A DNA stretch of 64,000 nucleotides from Diaphorobacter sp. HDW4A (GTDB lineage Bacteria; Pseudomonadota; Gammaproteobacteria; Burkholderiales; Burkholderiaceae_C), in assembly GCF_011305995.1 (NCBI RefSeq), contig NZ_CP049910.1, positions 6,152,501-6,216,500 on the forward strand, in the 5' to 3' direction. Positions within the stretch are counted from its first letter, which is position 1. Each line of letters starts with the position of its first letter. Made by a program: the position numbers and the translations under genes. The notes beneath the pieces are model-generated. The model was not told where the DNA came from, did not search any database, and was given only the letters and a program-made list of their open reading frames with translations. Of the stretch, positions 56,891-64,000 are shown in pieces.

Positions 56891-58699
56891 TCAGAGTTTG
56901 GTGCTTTCGGCGACCTTGTCTTCGCGCAGCCAGTGTTTGGCGAGATCGGCGTTGCTGACGGAAAGGCGCACGGTGTCAGGTGCCGAGCCTTCCACCGGAG
57001 CGGGCTGCAGGCGCATCGGTAGCCTGAGCAGCCGGCGGTCACGTGAGACCAGGGCCGTCGCGCGCGGAGAGGCACCCGCGTAGAGCCCCAGATCGTCGAG
57101 CTTTTGCAGGCGCCAGCCCTCGCCACTGGCGAGTTCGATGCCGAGCCACTCGTCACCGGCCATGAATCCGGCCTGTTCCGCAAGGCCGCCCTGCAGCACG
57201 ACTTTGGCGGTGATGCCTGAGCCGTTTTCCTGCACGCGCAGGCCTAGGCGCTGGGCGACGGCGGTGGTGTCGGCATGCAGCTCGATGCCGTGGGAGGCCA
57301 GCAGTTCCTTGAGCGGCAGGTCATCGGTGCCGTGCACCCAGCGCTGGAGCTCGGCGGACCAGTCCTTGCCCGAGAGCTTGTGCAGCACGGCGAGCACGTC
57401 GGCCTCGCTCATCGGGCCACCGCGCGTACGCTGCCACAGCGCACGCATCACGTCGTCGAGCGTGGTGCGGCCATGCTGGCGTAGCGCGAGGTCGAGGCAC
57501 AGCGCGACCAGCGAGCCCTTGGTGTAGTAGCTCACCGTGGAGTTGGGCGTGTTCTCGTCCTGACGGTAGTACTTCACCCAGGCGTCGAAGCTCGCCGCCG
57601 CCACGGACTGCACCTTGCGGCCCGGCGTCTGCAGCACCTGGTTGATGGTCTTGGTGATCAGGCGCAGATAGGTCGCGTGGTCGATGAGCCCGGCGCGGCG
57701 CAGCAGCAGGTCGTCGTAGTAACTGGTGAAGCCTTCGAAGAACCACAGCAGTGCGGTGTAGTTTTCCTGGTTGTAGTCGTAGCGTGCGAATTCGGCGGGG
57801 CGCATGCGCTTGACGTTCCAGGTGTGGAAATACTCGTGGCTGATCAGGCCGAGCAGCGTGTTGTAGCCCTCGGGCACAGCTTTCTCGCCAAGGCGCGGCA
57901 GATCGCGGCGGCCGCAGATCAGCGCGGTGCTGGTCTTGTGCTCGAGCCCGCCGTAGCCGTCGTCCACCACGTTGAGCATGAAGAGGTAGTGCGAATGCAC
58001 GGCCTTGCCCTCGCCATGCCAGAAGCGGATTTCGCTCTCGCAGATGCGCTTGGTGTCGGCGACGAGGCGCTCGCCATCGAAAGACGCAGCGGCACCGGCC
58101 ACGACGATGCGGTGCGGCACGCCGCAGGCGGTGAATTTGGCGCTCCAGAACTTGCCGAGCTCCACCGGACAGTCGACCAACTCGTCGTAGTTCGCGGCGA
58201 TATAGGTGCCGAAGCCCGCGCGGTTCACATGCACCGGCGTGAGCGCGGTGGCGGCCTGCCAGCCCTTGATGCGCGCGGGCGGCGCGATATCGATACCGTG
58301 CGGCTTGTCTTCGAGGCCCACGGCGCGCAGGCAGACGCTGGTGCCGTTGAAGAAGCCGCGCGAGGCGTCGAGCCAAGCGGTGCGCACTGAATGGTCATAG
58401 GCCGCGACCTCGTAGGTCAGCGTGAGCGGTTTGCTCTTCGCGCATTGGGCTACGAAGCGGTGCTTGTCGAGCTGCTGCACCTCGATGGTCTTGCCGTTCT
58501 GCTGCGCCGAAAGCCGCTGCAGGCTCTTGGAAAACTCGCGCACCAGATAGCTGCCCGGAATCCACACGGGCAGCGCCAGTTCCTGATTTTCAGCGGGGCG
58601 GGCGACGACCATGGTCACCTGGAACAGGTGGTTGTGCGGATCACTGGGCTCCACGCGGTAGAAGACGGCGGGCGTGGCGGTGGTGGCTTGGGTGGTCAT
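56891..58699 (-). CDS. M61-family glycyl-aminopeptidase-like protease
   Basis: This encodes 602 residues. The metalloprotease motif HEYFHTWN is at residues 288-295 (His288, Glu289, His292), with the third ligand Glu in the following WFFEGFTSYY block. A C-terminal PDZ domain is present (AGFMAGDEWLGIELAS region). M61 enzymes remove N-terminal Gly or Ala residues. No signal peptide is seen. The start at 58699 is preferred over an in-frame ATG at 58756. Confidence 0.88.
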   Translation of the reverse strand: MTTQATTATPAVFYRVEPSDPHNHLFQVTMVVARPAENQELALPVWIPGSYLVREFSKSLQRLSAQQNGKTIEVQQLDKHRFVAQCAKSKPLTLTYEVAAYDHSVRTAWLDASRGFFNGTSVCLRAVGLEDKPHGIDIAPPARIKGWQAATALTPVHVNRAGFGTYIAANYDELVDCPVELGKFWSAKFTACGVPHRIVVAGAAASFDGERLVADTKRICESEIRFWHGEGKAVHSHYLFMLNVVDDGYGGLEHKTSTALICGRRDLPRLGEKAVPEGYNTLLGLISHEYFHTWNVKRMRPAEFARYDYNQENYTALLWFFEGFTSYYDDLLLRRAGLIDHATYLRLITKTINQVLQTPGRKVQSVAAASFDAWVKYYRQDENTPNSTVSYYTKGSLVALCLDLALRQHGRTTLDDVMRALWQRTRGGPMSEADVLAVLHKLSGKDWSAELQRWVHGTDDLPLKELLASHGIELHADTTAVAQRLGLRVQENGSGITAKVVLQGGLAEQAGFMAGDEWLGIELASGEGWRLQKLDDLGLYAGASPRATALVSRDRRLLRLPMRLQPAPVEGSAPDTVRLSVSNADLAKHWLREDKVAESTKL

Positions 58700-58757
58700 C
58701 TGGTCGGTGTTCTGTACGGGTGAGTGCCATCCACTATATGCGGACGCTCGCCTCAAA

Positions 58758-58792
58758 AGGAAAAGGCCGGGGCTGCGAGCACCCGGCCTTTG
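58758..58792 (-). terminator. Hairpin between dsbC and the M61 gene
   Basis: AAGGCCGGG and CCCGGCCTT form a stem with a 10-base loop and a minus-strand tail TTTTCCTTTT. It ends the dsbC transcript on the minus strand. Confidence 0.78.
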
Positions 58793-58838
58793 GAGAGTTC
58801 ATCGGGCGGCACGCCTTGCGGCGCAGCCCATCATGTCA

Positions 58839-59555
58839 TCACTTGGAGGAGATGACGGTGGCGAGGCGCTTTTCGACTTCCTGCGCGCTGATCGCGCCCG
58901 GCACGCGGGTGCCGTCCTGGAAGATGATCGTCGGCGTGCCGGTGATCTTGTGCTTGCGGCCAAGCGCCAGATTGCGCTGGATGGCTGCGGTGTCGCAGCT
59001 GGCGGCGGGCGTGACCTTCTCGCGCAGCATGTGGTCTTCCCACTCCTTGACGCGGTCCTTGGCGCACCAGATGTTGCGGCTTTTTTCTGCCGAATCGGGG
59101 CTCAGGATCGGGTAGAGGAACATGTAGACCGTGACGTTGTCCACGTTCTGCAGGTCCTTCTCGAAGCGCTTGCAGTAGCCGCAGTTTGGATCTTCGAACA
59201 CGGCGATCTTGCGCTTGCCGTTGCCGCGCACGATGGTGAACGCATCGGCCAGCGGCAGTGCATCGAAACTGACGGCGGTGAGCTTGTTGATGCGGTCTTC
59301 CGTCAGGTTGCGGCGCGCCTTGGTGTCGATGAGCTCACCTTGGATCAGGTAGTTGCCCCCGGCGTCCGTATAGAACACGTCGGTGCCCATGCGCACTTCG
59401 TACAGCCCCTTCATCGGCGTGGCGGAGATTTCCTCGATGTTCTGCAGTTGCGGAATGCGCTCGGTCAGGGCCTTGCGGATGGCCGCTTCCTGTGCGAACA
59501 CGCCCGTGCTCATTGCGAGTGCGGCGCCTGCCAGCAAGGTAGTGACTAGTTTCAT
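58839..59555 (-). CDS. dsbC: Thiol:disulfide interchange protein DsbC
   Basis: This encodes 238 residues. A signal peptide (LLAGAALAMSTGVFA) is followed by the dimerisation domain and the thioredoxin domain with CGYC at 125-128. Later CAKD and SCDT cysteines are present. It isomerises wrong disulfides in the periplasm. The start at 59555 is preferred to an in-frame ATG at 59576. Confidence 0.94.
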   Translation of the reverse strand: MKLVTTLLAGAALAMSTGVFAQEAAIRKALTERIPQLQNIEEISATPMKGLYEVRMGTDVFYTDAGGNYLIQGELIDTKARRNLTEDRINKLTAVSFDALPLADAFTIVRGNGKRKIAVFEDPNCGYCKRFEKDLQNVDNVTVYMFLYPILSPDSAEKSRNIWCAKDRVKEWEDHMLREKVTPAASCDTAAIQRNLALGRKHKITGTPTIIFQDGTRVPGAISAQEVEKRLATVISSK

Positions 59556-59640
59556 GGTGCTGTTCTCTTTTCTCATCCACTCAAAGGTTCATCAAATTCG
59601 TTTCGACGCGCGTTCAGTCCATGCCTTCTCGGCCGCGGGC

Positions 59641-60786
59641 TCAGCGTCTGGTCGGCGGCTGCAGTCCCATGGCCTGACGGGCGACCCAGTCCTTGATCGG
59701 GCCGCTCATCTCGAATCCTCTCATGCCCCAGTTGCGCAGCGCCTGCAGCGGTGATTCTGGACGGGCAAACAATTGTTGCAGCGCATCCATGGTCGTTCCC
59801 AACGGCAGCAGCGCGGACTTGCGTTCGCGCTCGTATTGCCGCAGCAGCTTCGCATCGCCCACGCTGCGCCAGCTCTGGCGCTCGCTCAGAATGCGCGCCA
59901 GCGCCGACACATCGCCAATGCCGATGTTCAGCCCCTGACCCGCGAGCGGATGCACCGAGTGCGCCGCATCGCCAGCCAAGGCCCATGATTGATCTGCTGC
60001 GCCCGGCATTGCCCCGCACCAGCGGCACGCTTGCGCCTGCTGCAGGGGCCACGACGCGCGCGGCGCAATCAGCTCCAGCGTGCCAAGGCTGCTTTCGCTG
60101 ACTTCCTGCAGTTTCTGCACGAAAGCGGCATCGTCGCAGGACAGCCATTGCTGCACCTGCTCGTGGGGGATAGACCAGACAACCGCAACAGAGTTCCCTT
60201 GCTCGCCTTCGAGCGGCAGAAACGCCAGGATGCTGCCGTCCGCCGTGAACCACTGGCGCGCGATCTGGCTGTGCGTGCGCTCGCAGCGCAGCCGCGTGGC
60301 AATCGCCGTCTGGCCGTAGGGCGTTACGTCGAATTCCACGCCGAACTCCGCTCGGCTCTTGCTCGCGCGGCCTTCACAGACCACCGTCAGCGGCGCCTTG
60401 ACCGGTTCGCGCACCACGTCGACCAGCGGTTGAAAGCGCGTCGCGTCCGCCAGTCGGCGCTCCAGCGCTGGCACGTCCACGATCCATGCCATGGCTTCTG
60501 CGTGCTGCCTGTTCGCGTCGAAAGTGACCGAGCCACCCTGATCGCCATGCACCTGCATCTGCAGCACGGCCGTCGCATGCTCGGGATCTGGCCAGCTGCG
60601 TACCGACTCCAGAATCGCCCGCGAGGCCACATTCATCGCATAGGCCCGCACGTCGGAATGCGAGGGCGCGTGCGAGCCCGCGGAATCGACCAGAGCGACG
60701 GACAGCCGCTCCCGTGCCAACAGCAACGCCAAGGTGCGGCCCACAATGCCGGCACCGCGGATACATACGTCAAAAGTTTGCGCCAT
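59641..60786 (-). CDS. UbiH/UbiF-family FAD monooxygenase
   Basis: This encodes 381 residues. The FAD site GAGIVGRTLALLLARE begins at residue 11 and the second motif GDAAHSVHPLAGQGLN is present. These hydroxylate the ubiquinone ring. Which position (UbiH, UbiF, UbiI or UbiM type) cannot be decided. The start at 60786 (MAQTFDVCIRG) is family-typical. It diverges from the MOSC gene. Confidence 0.88.
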   Translation of the reverse strand: MAQTFDVCIRGAGIVGRTLALLLARERLSVALVDSAGSHAPSHSDVRAYAMNVASRAILESVRSWPDPEHATAVLQMQVHGDQGGSVTFDANRQHAEAMAWIVDVPALERRLADATRFQPLVDVVREPVKAPLTVVCEGRASKSRAEFGVEFDVTPYGQTAIATRLRCERTHSQIARQWFTADGSILAFLPLEGEQGNSVAVVWSIPHEQVQQWLSCDDAAFVQKLQEVSESSLGTLELIAPRASWPLQQAQACRWCGAMPGAADQSWALAGDAAHSVHPLAGQGLNIGIGDVSALARILSERQSWRSVGDAKLLRQYERERKSALLPLGTTMDALQQLFARPESPLQALRNWGMRGFEMSGPIKDWVARQAMGLQPPTRR

Positions 60787-60897
60787 ACGGGGAATTGTAG
60801 GAGGCGCGGCGATCTGCTCGCCCGAGAGTGCAGAATCCCCGTTTCGCGGGTGCGCCGCCCGGCACATGCCCGCCCCCTCGCCAGCGGAGTTGACCCC

Positions 60898-61788
60898 ATG
60901 AGTTTCGAGTCTGATCAATACGATCTGGCAGGCCGCATCCAAAGCCTGTACATCCACCCCATCAAGTCCTGCACGGGCATCGCCGTGCAGCAGGCCCTGC
61001 TCACGTCAAGCGGCCTGCAATGGGACCGCGCGTGGATGGTGACCGACCTGGACGGTGCCCTGCGCACCCAGCGCGAACTGCCGCGCATGGTGCTCGTCCA
61101 GCCCGCGTTCGACGGCGAATCGCTCGTGTTGAACGCCCCCGGCATGCCCGAGCTGCGCCTGCCCACCGCCGCACCGAGCGCGCAAGGCAACGAAACCCGC
61201 GCTCGCGTCTGGCGCGACACCGTCTCCGCTCTCGACATGGGCGACGAGCCCGCACGCTGGTTCTCCCGATACCTCGAGGTGCCGTGCCGCCTCGTGCGTT
61301 TCAACCCCGACCATCGCCGCATCGTCGACCCCGAGTGGACCGGCGATGTCGAAGCCATCACCCAGTTCGCCGACGGTTTTCCCATGCTGGTGACCAGCAC
61401 GGAATCCATTACCGAGCTTAACCAGCGTCTCGAAGCTGCGGGCGAGCCGACCGTCGACGTGCGCCGCTTTCGCCCCAACATCGTCATCGACGGCGTCGAA
61501 TCCCACGACGAAGACCGCATCGACTCGCTGTTCATCGACACGGGCGATGCAGATGACGCGGTCGTCGAACTCAAAATGGCCAAGCCCTGCAGCCGCTGTC
61601 CCATGCCCGACGTGAACCCCGACAACGCCGCTGTCGGCACCCAGGTCAACACCATGCTGCGCCACTATCGCCAGGACCCGCGCATGGAGGGCGCGCTCAC
61701 CTTTGGCATGAACGCGATCACGCTCGAGGGCGAGGGGCAGGTGCTGCGCGTGGGGCAGCAGGTGGGGGGGAATCTGAGTTTTGATTGA
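60898..61788 (+). CDS. MOSC-domain protein
   Basis: This encodes 296 residues. An N-terminal beta-barrel (MOSC_N: SLYIHPIKSCTGIAVQQALLT) is followed by the MOSC core with KPCSRCPMPDVNP, whose Cys probably holds the molybdenum-cofactor-related site. Family members include YcbX, which reduces N-hydroxylated compounds. ATG 60898 matches the family; the longer upstream frame overlaps the UbiH-like gene's antisense. It ends about 100 bases before the ychF remnant. Confidence 0.88.
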   Translation: MSFESDQYDLAGRIQSLYIHPIKSCTGIAVQQALLTSSGLQWDRAWMVTDLDGALRTQRELPRMVLVQPAFDGESLVLNAPGMPELRLPTAAPSAQGNETRARVWRDTVSALDMGDEPARWFSRYLEVPCRLVRFNPDHRRIVDPEWTGDVEAITQFADGFPMLVTSTESITELNQRLEAAGEPTVDVRRFRPNIVIDGVESHDEDRIDSLFIDTGDADDAVVELKMAKPCSRCPMPDVNPDNAAVGTQVNTMLRHYRQDPRMEGALTFGMNAITLEGEGQVLRVGQQVGGNLSFD

Positions 61789-61885
61789 GTGGATCGACGA
61801 AAGGGTGAAGACCCGCGGGTTTGGGGTATCTGCCACAAGCCGGTAAAATGACAGGTTTGTCTCCCGAACACCAGAAAGCCCTGCC

Positions 61886-61993
61886 ATGAGCCTCAAATGC
61901 GGCATCGTGGGCCTGCCCAATGTGGGCAAGTCCACTCTTTTCAACGCGCTGACGAAGGCTGGCATTGCCGCCGAGAACTATCCGTTCGCCTGA
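61886..61993 (+). pseudogene. ychF: 5' remnant of ychF (redox-regulated ATPase), 35 codons
   Basis: It reads [20 protein letters not shown], then [14 protein letters not shown], the invariant YchF start with the P-loop GLPNVGKST, then Ala and TGA at 61991. In intact YchF the next residue is Cys in NYPFCTIEPN, so the break is right after the PF codons, within TATCCGTTC. The ribosome-associated ATPase would lose about 330 of 365 residues. The remainder is not in the window; it may lie beyond it. The feature is shorter than most gene callers would keep. Confidence 0.88.
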
Positions 61994-62159
61994 ATGCGTT
62001 GAAGATGCCTGAAGCCTCAAGGACTTCCGGGATGCCGTCAAGGCAAGTTGGCAAATCGCGGATCAAAAATATCTCGAACACAATATAGTGCGGTGTCTTC
62101 CTCCGGGCGCCCCGGTTAAGTTCAAGTAGTGCGCCTTGCAGGGGAAGTGCCCTTGCAAA
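61994..62159. other. 166-bp junction between the ychF remnant and hsdM
   Basis: It contains no gene that I can support. Its base composition and lack of similarity to ychF mark it as incoming sequence. An imperfect hairpin (CCTTGCAGGGG with GCCCTTGCAA) lies directly before hsdM and may contain its ribosome binding site. An expected att-type direct repeat cannot be seen from one end. Confidence 0.6.
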
Positions 62160-63647
62160 ATGATCACTGGAACCATCAAACATCAAGTAGACCGCATCTG
62201 GGACGCATTCTGGTCCGGCGGTATCTCTAACCCCATCGAAGTGATTGAGCAGCTCACCTATTTGCTGTTCATCAAGCGACTGGACGATCTTCAGACCCTT
62301 AAGGAGAAAAAGGCTAACCGCATTGGTAAGCCTGTTGATAGCCCCATCTACCCCCCGGCACAGCGCCATCTGCGTTGGTCTGTGTTCAAGGACATGGGCG
62401 ACGCATCGGCAATGTATGAAACCGTGGCGGACGAGGTTTTCCCGTTCATTCGCAACCTCGGCGGAGCAGGCGATGACTCCACCTACGCCAGGCACATGAA
62501 GGATGCGCGCTTCACCATTCCCAACGCCGGTTTGCTGGCCAAGGTGGTGGATATGGTGAACGACATCCCCATGGACGACCGCGACACCAAGGGCGATCTG
62601 TACGAATACATGCTCGGCAAGATCGCCACTGCCGGCCAGAACGGCCAGTTCCGTACGCCGCGCCATATCATCAAACTCATGGTGGACATGATGGCTCCCA
62701 CGCCGTCTGACGCGATCTGCGACCCCGCATGCGGCACGGCGGGCTTTCTGGTAGCTGCTGCCGAGTATCTGCAAGATCACCACGCGCAGGCCATCCACAA
62801 AGACGCCAAATCAACGCGGCGCTTCAACGAAGAGACCTTCTTCGGCTTCGATTTCGACAGCACCATGCTGCGCATCGGGTCCATGAACATGCTGCTGCAC
62901 GGCGTGGAAAACCCGCGCATAGAAAACCGCGATTCGCTTAGCGAAGGGCACTCCGGTGTGTCCGAAGAGTTCAGCCTGATTCTGGCGAACCCACCGTTTG
63001 CGGGTAGTCTCGACGACGAGAGTGTGGCCAGCGACTTGCAGGCCATTGTTAAGACCAGGAAGACCGAGCTGCTGTTCGTTGCGCTATTCCTGCGCTTGAT
63101 GAAGAACGGCGGACGCGCTGCGGTTATCGTGCCGGATGGCGTGCTCTTTGGCTCCAGCAAGGCCCACAAGGCGCTGCGCCAGATGCTGGTGGAAGAGCAC
63201 AAACTCGATGGCATCGTCTCCATGCCGTCCGGCGTGTTCAAGCCGTATGCGGGTGTTTCGACCGCGATTCTGCTGTTCACCAAGACCAGCAGCGGCGGCA
63301 CGGATGGTGTCTGGTTCTACGACATGCAGGCTGATGGCTTCAGTCTGGACGACAAGCGCAATGTGCTGCCTGACGGACATGACAACAACAATCTGCCGGA
63401 TGTGCTGGCGCGCTGGGCTGAGCGCAATGGTTCAGAGAAGCAACGTGCGCGTATTGATCAAAGCTTTGTGGTGCCCAAGGCGGATATCGCGGCGAATGGG
63501 TATGACCTGTCGATCAATCGCTATAAGGAAGTGGTGCACGCAGCGGTGGAGTATGAATCGCCGCAGAAGATATTGGCGGATTTGAAGGTGCTGGAGAAGG
63601 AGATTTTGGCGGGGGTGGAGGAGCTTGAGGGGATGCTCAGTGCCTAA
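62160..63647 (+). CDS. hsdM: Type I restriction-modification methyltransferase HsdM
   Basis: This encodes 495 residues. SAM motif I is DPACGTAGFL (188-197) and catalytic motif IV is NPPF (277-280), as in N6-adenine methyltransferases of type I systems. HsdM with HsdS methylates adenine at a split target; HsdR would add DNA cleavage. Start 62160 is preferred; an in-frame upstream start adds Cys/Lys-rich residues. hsdR is not upstream and may lie beyond the window. Placement directly after a broken core gene suggests acquisition by transfer. Confidence 0.93.
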   Translation: MITGTIKHQVDRIWDAFWSGGISNPIEVIEQLTYLLFIKRLDDLQTLKEKKANRIGKPVDSPIYPPAQRHLRWSVFKDMGDASAMYETVADEVFPFIRNLGGAGDDSTYARHMKDARFTIPNAGLLAKVVDMVNDIPMDDRDTKGDLYEYMLGKIATAGQNGQFRTPRHIIKLMVDMMAPTPSDAICDPACGTAGFLVAAAEYLQDHHAQAIHKDAKSTRRFNEETFFGFDFDSTMLRIGSMNMLLHGVENPRIENRDSLSEGHSGVSEEFSLILANPPFAGSLDDESVASDLQAIVKTRKTELLFVALFLRLMKNGGRAAVIVPDGVLFGSSKAHKALRQMLVEEHKLDGIVSMPSGVFKPYAGVSTAILLFTKTSSGGTDGVWFYDMQADGFSLDDKRNVLPDGHDNNNLPDVLARWAERNGSEKQRARIDQSFVVPKADIAANGYDLSINRYKEVVHAAVEYESPQKILADLKVLEKEILAGVEELEGMLSA

Positions 63648-64000
63648 ACTTGTCGATTGCGCGCTGATTAATCCAAAGTTCGATAAAGCTTTGGCAAGCA
63701 AAGGAGAGCTTGCAAGTTTTGTCCCTATGGCGGCTGTTTCGGCGGAAACGGGTTCCATCGTTGAGCATGAGGTCAGAGAAATAGACGGTTTGTTGAAAGG
63801 ATTCACACCTTTCCAGCCCGAAGATGTTTTGGTTGCAAAGATCACGCCTTGCTTTGAGAACGGCAAAATTGCGCATGCCAATATTGAGCGCCGGTTTGGC
63901 TTCGGCTCTACGGAGTTTCATGTGGTGCGCGCCGACACCCAGAAACTGGATGAACGATATCTTTTTCACTTCCTGCGACAGCCACGAATCCGTGTCGAGG
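63640..64000 (+). CDS. hsdS: Type I specificity subunit HsdS (partial, start only)
   Basis: A GTG start at 63640 overlaps the hsdM end by eight bases. About 120 codons remain in the window. They include FQPEDVLVAKITPCFENGKIAH, the typical TRD (target-recognition domain) sequence of HsdS. It lacks the rest of TRD1, the conserved helix and TRD2. Its lower G+C than the core region fits horizontal acquisition. It determines DNA-target specificity. Confidence 0.88.
   Translation, partial: MPKLVDCALINPKFDKALASKGELASFVPMAAVSAETGSIVEHEVREIDGLLKGFTPFQPEDVLVAKITPCFENGKIAHANIERRFGFGSTEFHVVRADTQKLDERYLFHFLRQPRIRVE

Noticed and set aside
59989..60897. Long N-terminal extension of the MOSC protein
   Set aside because: The extension overlaps the UbiH-like gene's antisense and has no domain; the family start is at 60898.
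61941..62798. Minus-strand open frame across the island boundary as an integrase
   Set aside because: Its translation shows no integrase or recombinase motif (no R-H-R-Y pattern or Ser recombinase core) and it mostly shadows hsdM.

Overview
The window is chromosomal DNA of a high-GC betaproteobacterium, almost certainly Comamonadaceae (Comamonas/Delftia-like). The evidence is the set of housekeeping proteins (ThiC, RuvC, RodA, TldD, AccBC, PrmA, NrdAB, PilSR, Ffh, MiaB, DsbC), a lysine/alanine-rich H1-like histone ending in a WPFPTGG-type tail, and dispersed intergenic repeats. This taxonomy is inferred from gene content; no database search was run.

Layout. 1-4.9 kb: a compact plus-strand accessory cluster (DUF1214 protein, sulfotransferase-like protein, two paralogous SnoaL-like proteins, an SRPBCC protein and an SDR) that looks like metabolism of a hydrophobic substrate I cannot name. 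5.0-7.1 kb: thiC behind a sigma70-like promoter and a TPP riboswitch. 7.3-14.7 kb: RcnB-like protein, ruvC, an IclR regulator, then mtgA, aroE, a TonB-like protein and an RNase II-family exonuclease on the minus strand. 14.8-21.8 kb: Wzy/PglL-type ligase, YqiA esterase, rodA, tldD, then aroG (DAHP synthase) preceded by an unannotated aromatic-rich leader peptide and a terminator. 21.8-30.5 kb: mpl, a conserved 200-residue protein, a TlpA-like thioredoxin, accB-accC, prmA, a DUF3426 zinc-ribbon protein and a PfkB kinase. 30.7-35.9 kb: overlapping DUF2339 and DUF3999 genes. 35.9-41.1 kb: histone-like gene and nrdB/nrdA, with NrdR-type boxes at the nrdA promoter. 41.4-46.3 kb: minus-strand run ccsA-like, PP0621-like, pilS, pilR, ampD. 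46.4-49.8 kb: ffh and miaB converge on two inverted copies of a repeat. 50-53.2 kb: exported protein, PPP-family phosphatase and a Tat-exported cholesterol-oxidase-like GMC flavoprotein. 53.3-55.9 kb: two identical tRNA-Met genes, then an orphan ABC substrate-binding protein and a 5'-truncated paralog fused to a repeat. 56-61.8 kb: enoyl-CoA hydratase, M61 peptidase, dsbC, UbiH-like monooxygenase and a MOSC protein. 61.9-64 kb: the first 34 codons of ychF stop abruptly and are followed by type I restriction-modification genes (hsdM and the start of hsdS), which looks like the left edge of a genomic island.

The most interesting points are: (i) a complete-looking ribosome-mediated attenuator before aroG, with seven consecutive aromatic codons, a hairpin directly after them, a terminator, and a GGCGG segment able to pair with the terminator's 5' arm; (ii) the ychF break and its restriction-modification cargo; (iii) a five-copy, about 200-bp structured repeat family, one partial copy of which lies exactly at the breakpoint of a truncated transporter gene; (iv) two other inverted-repeat-bounded intergenic elements; (v) the uncharacterised cluster at the left end.

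Protein families were recognised by motif and by memory of family members, so product names are family-level unless the sequence is highly characteristic.
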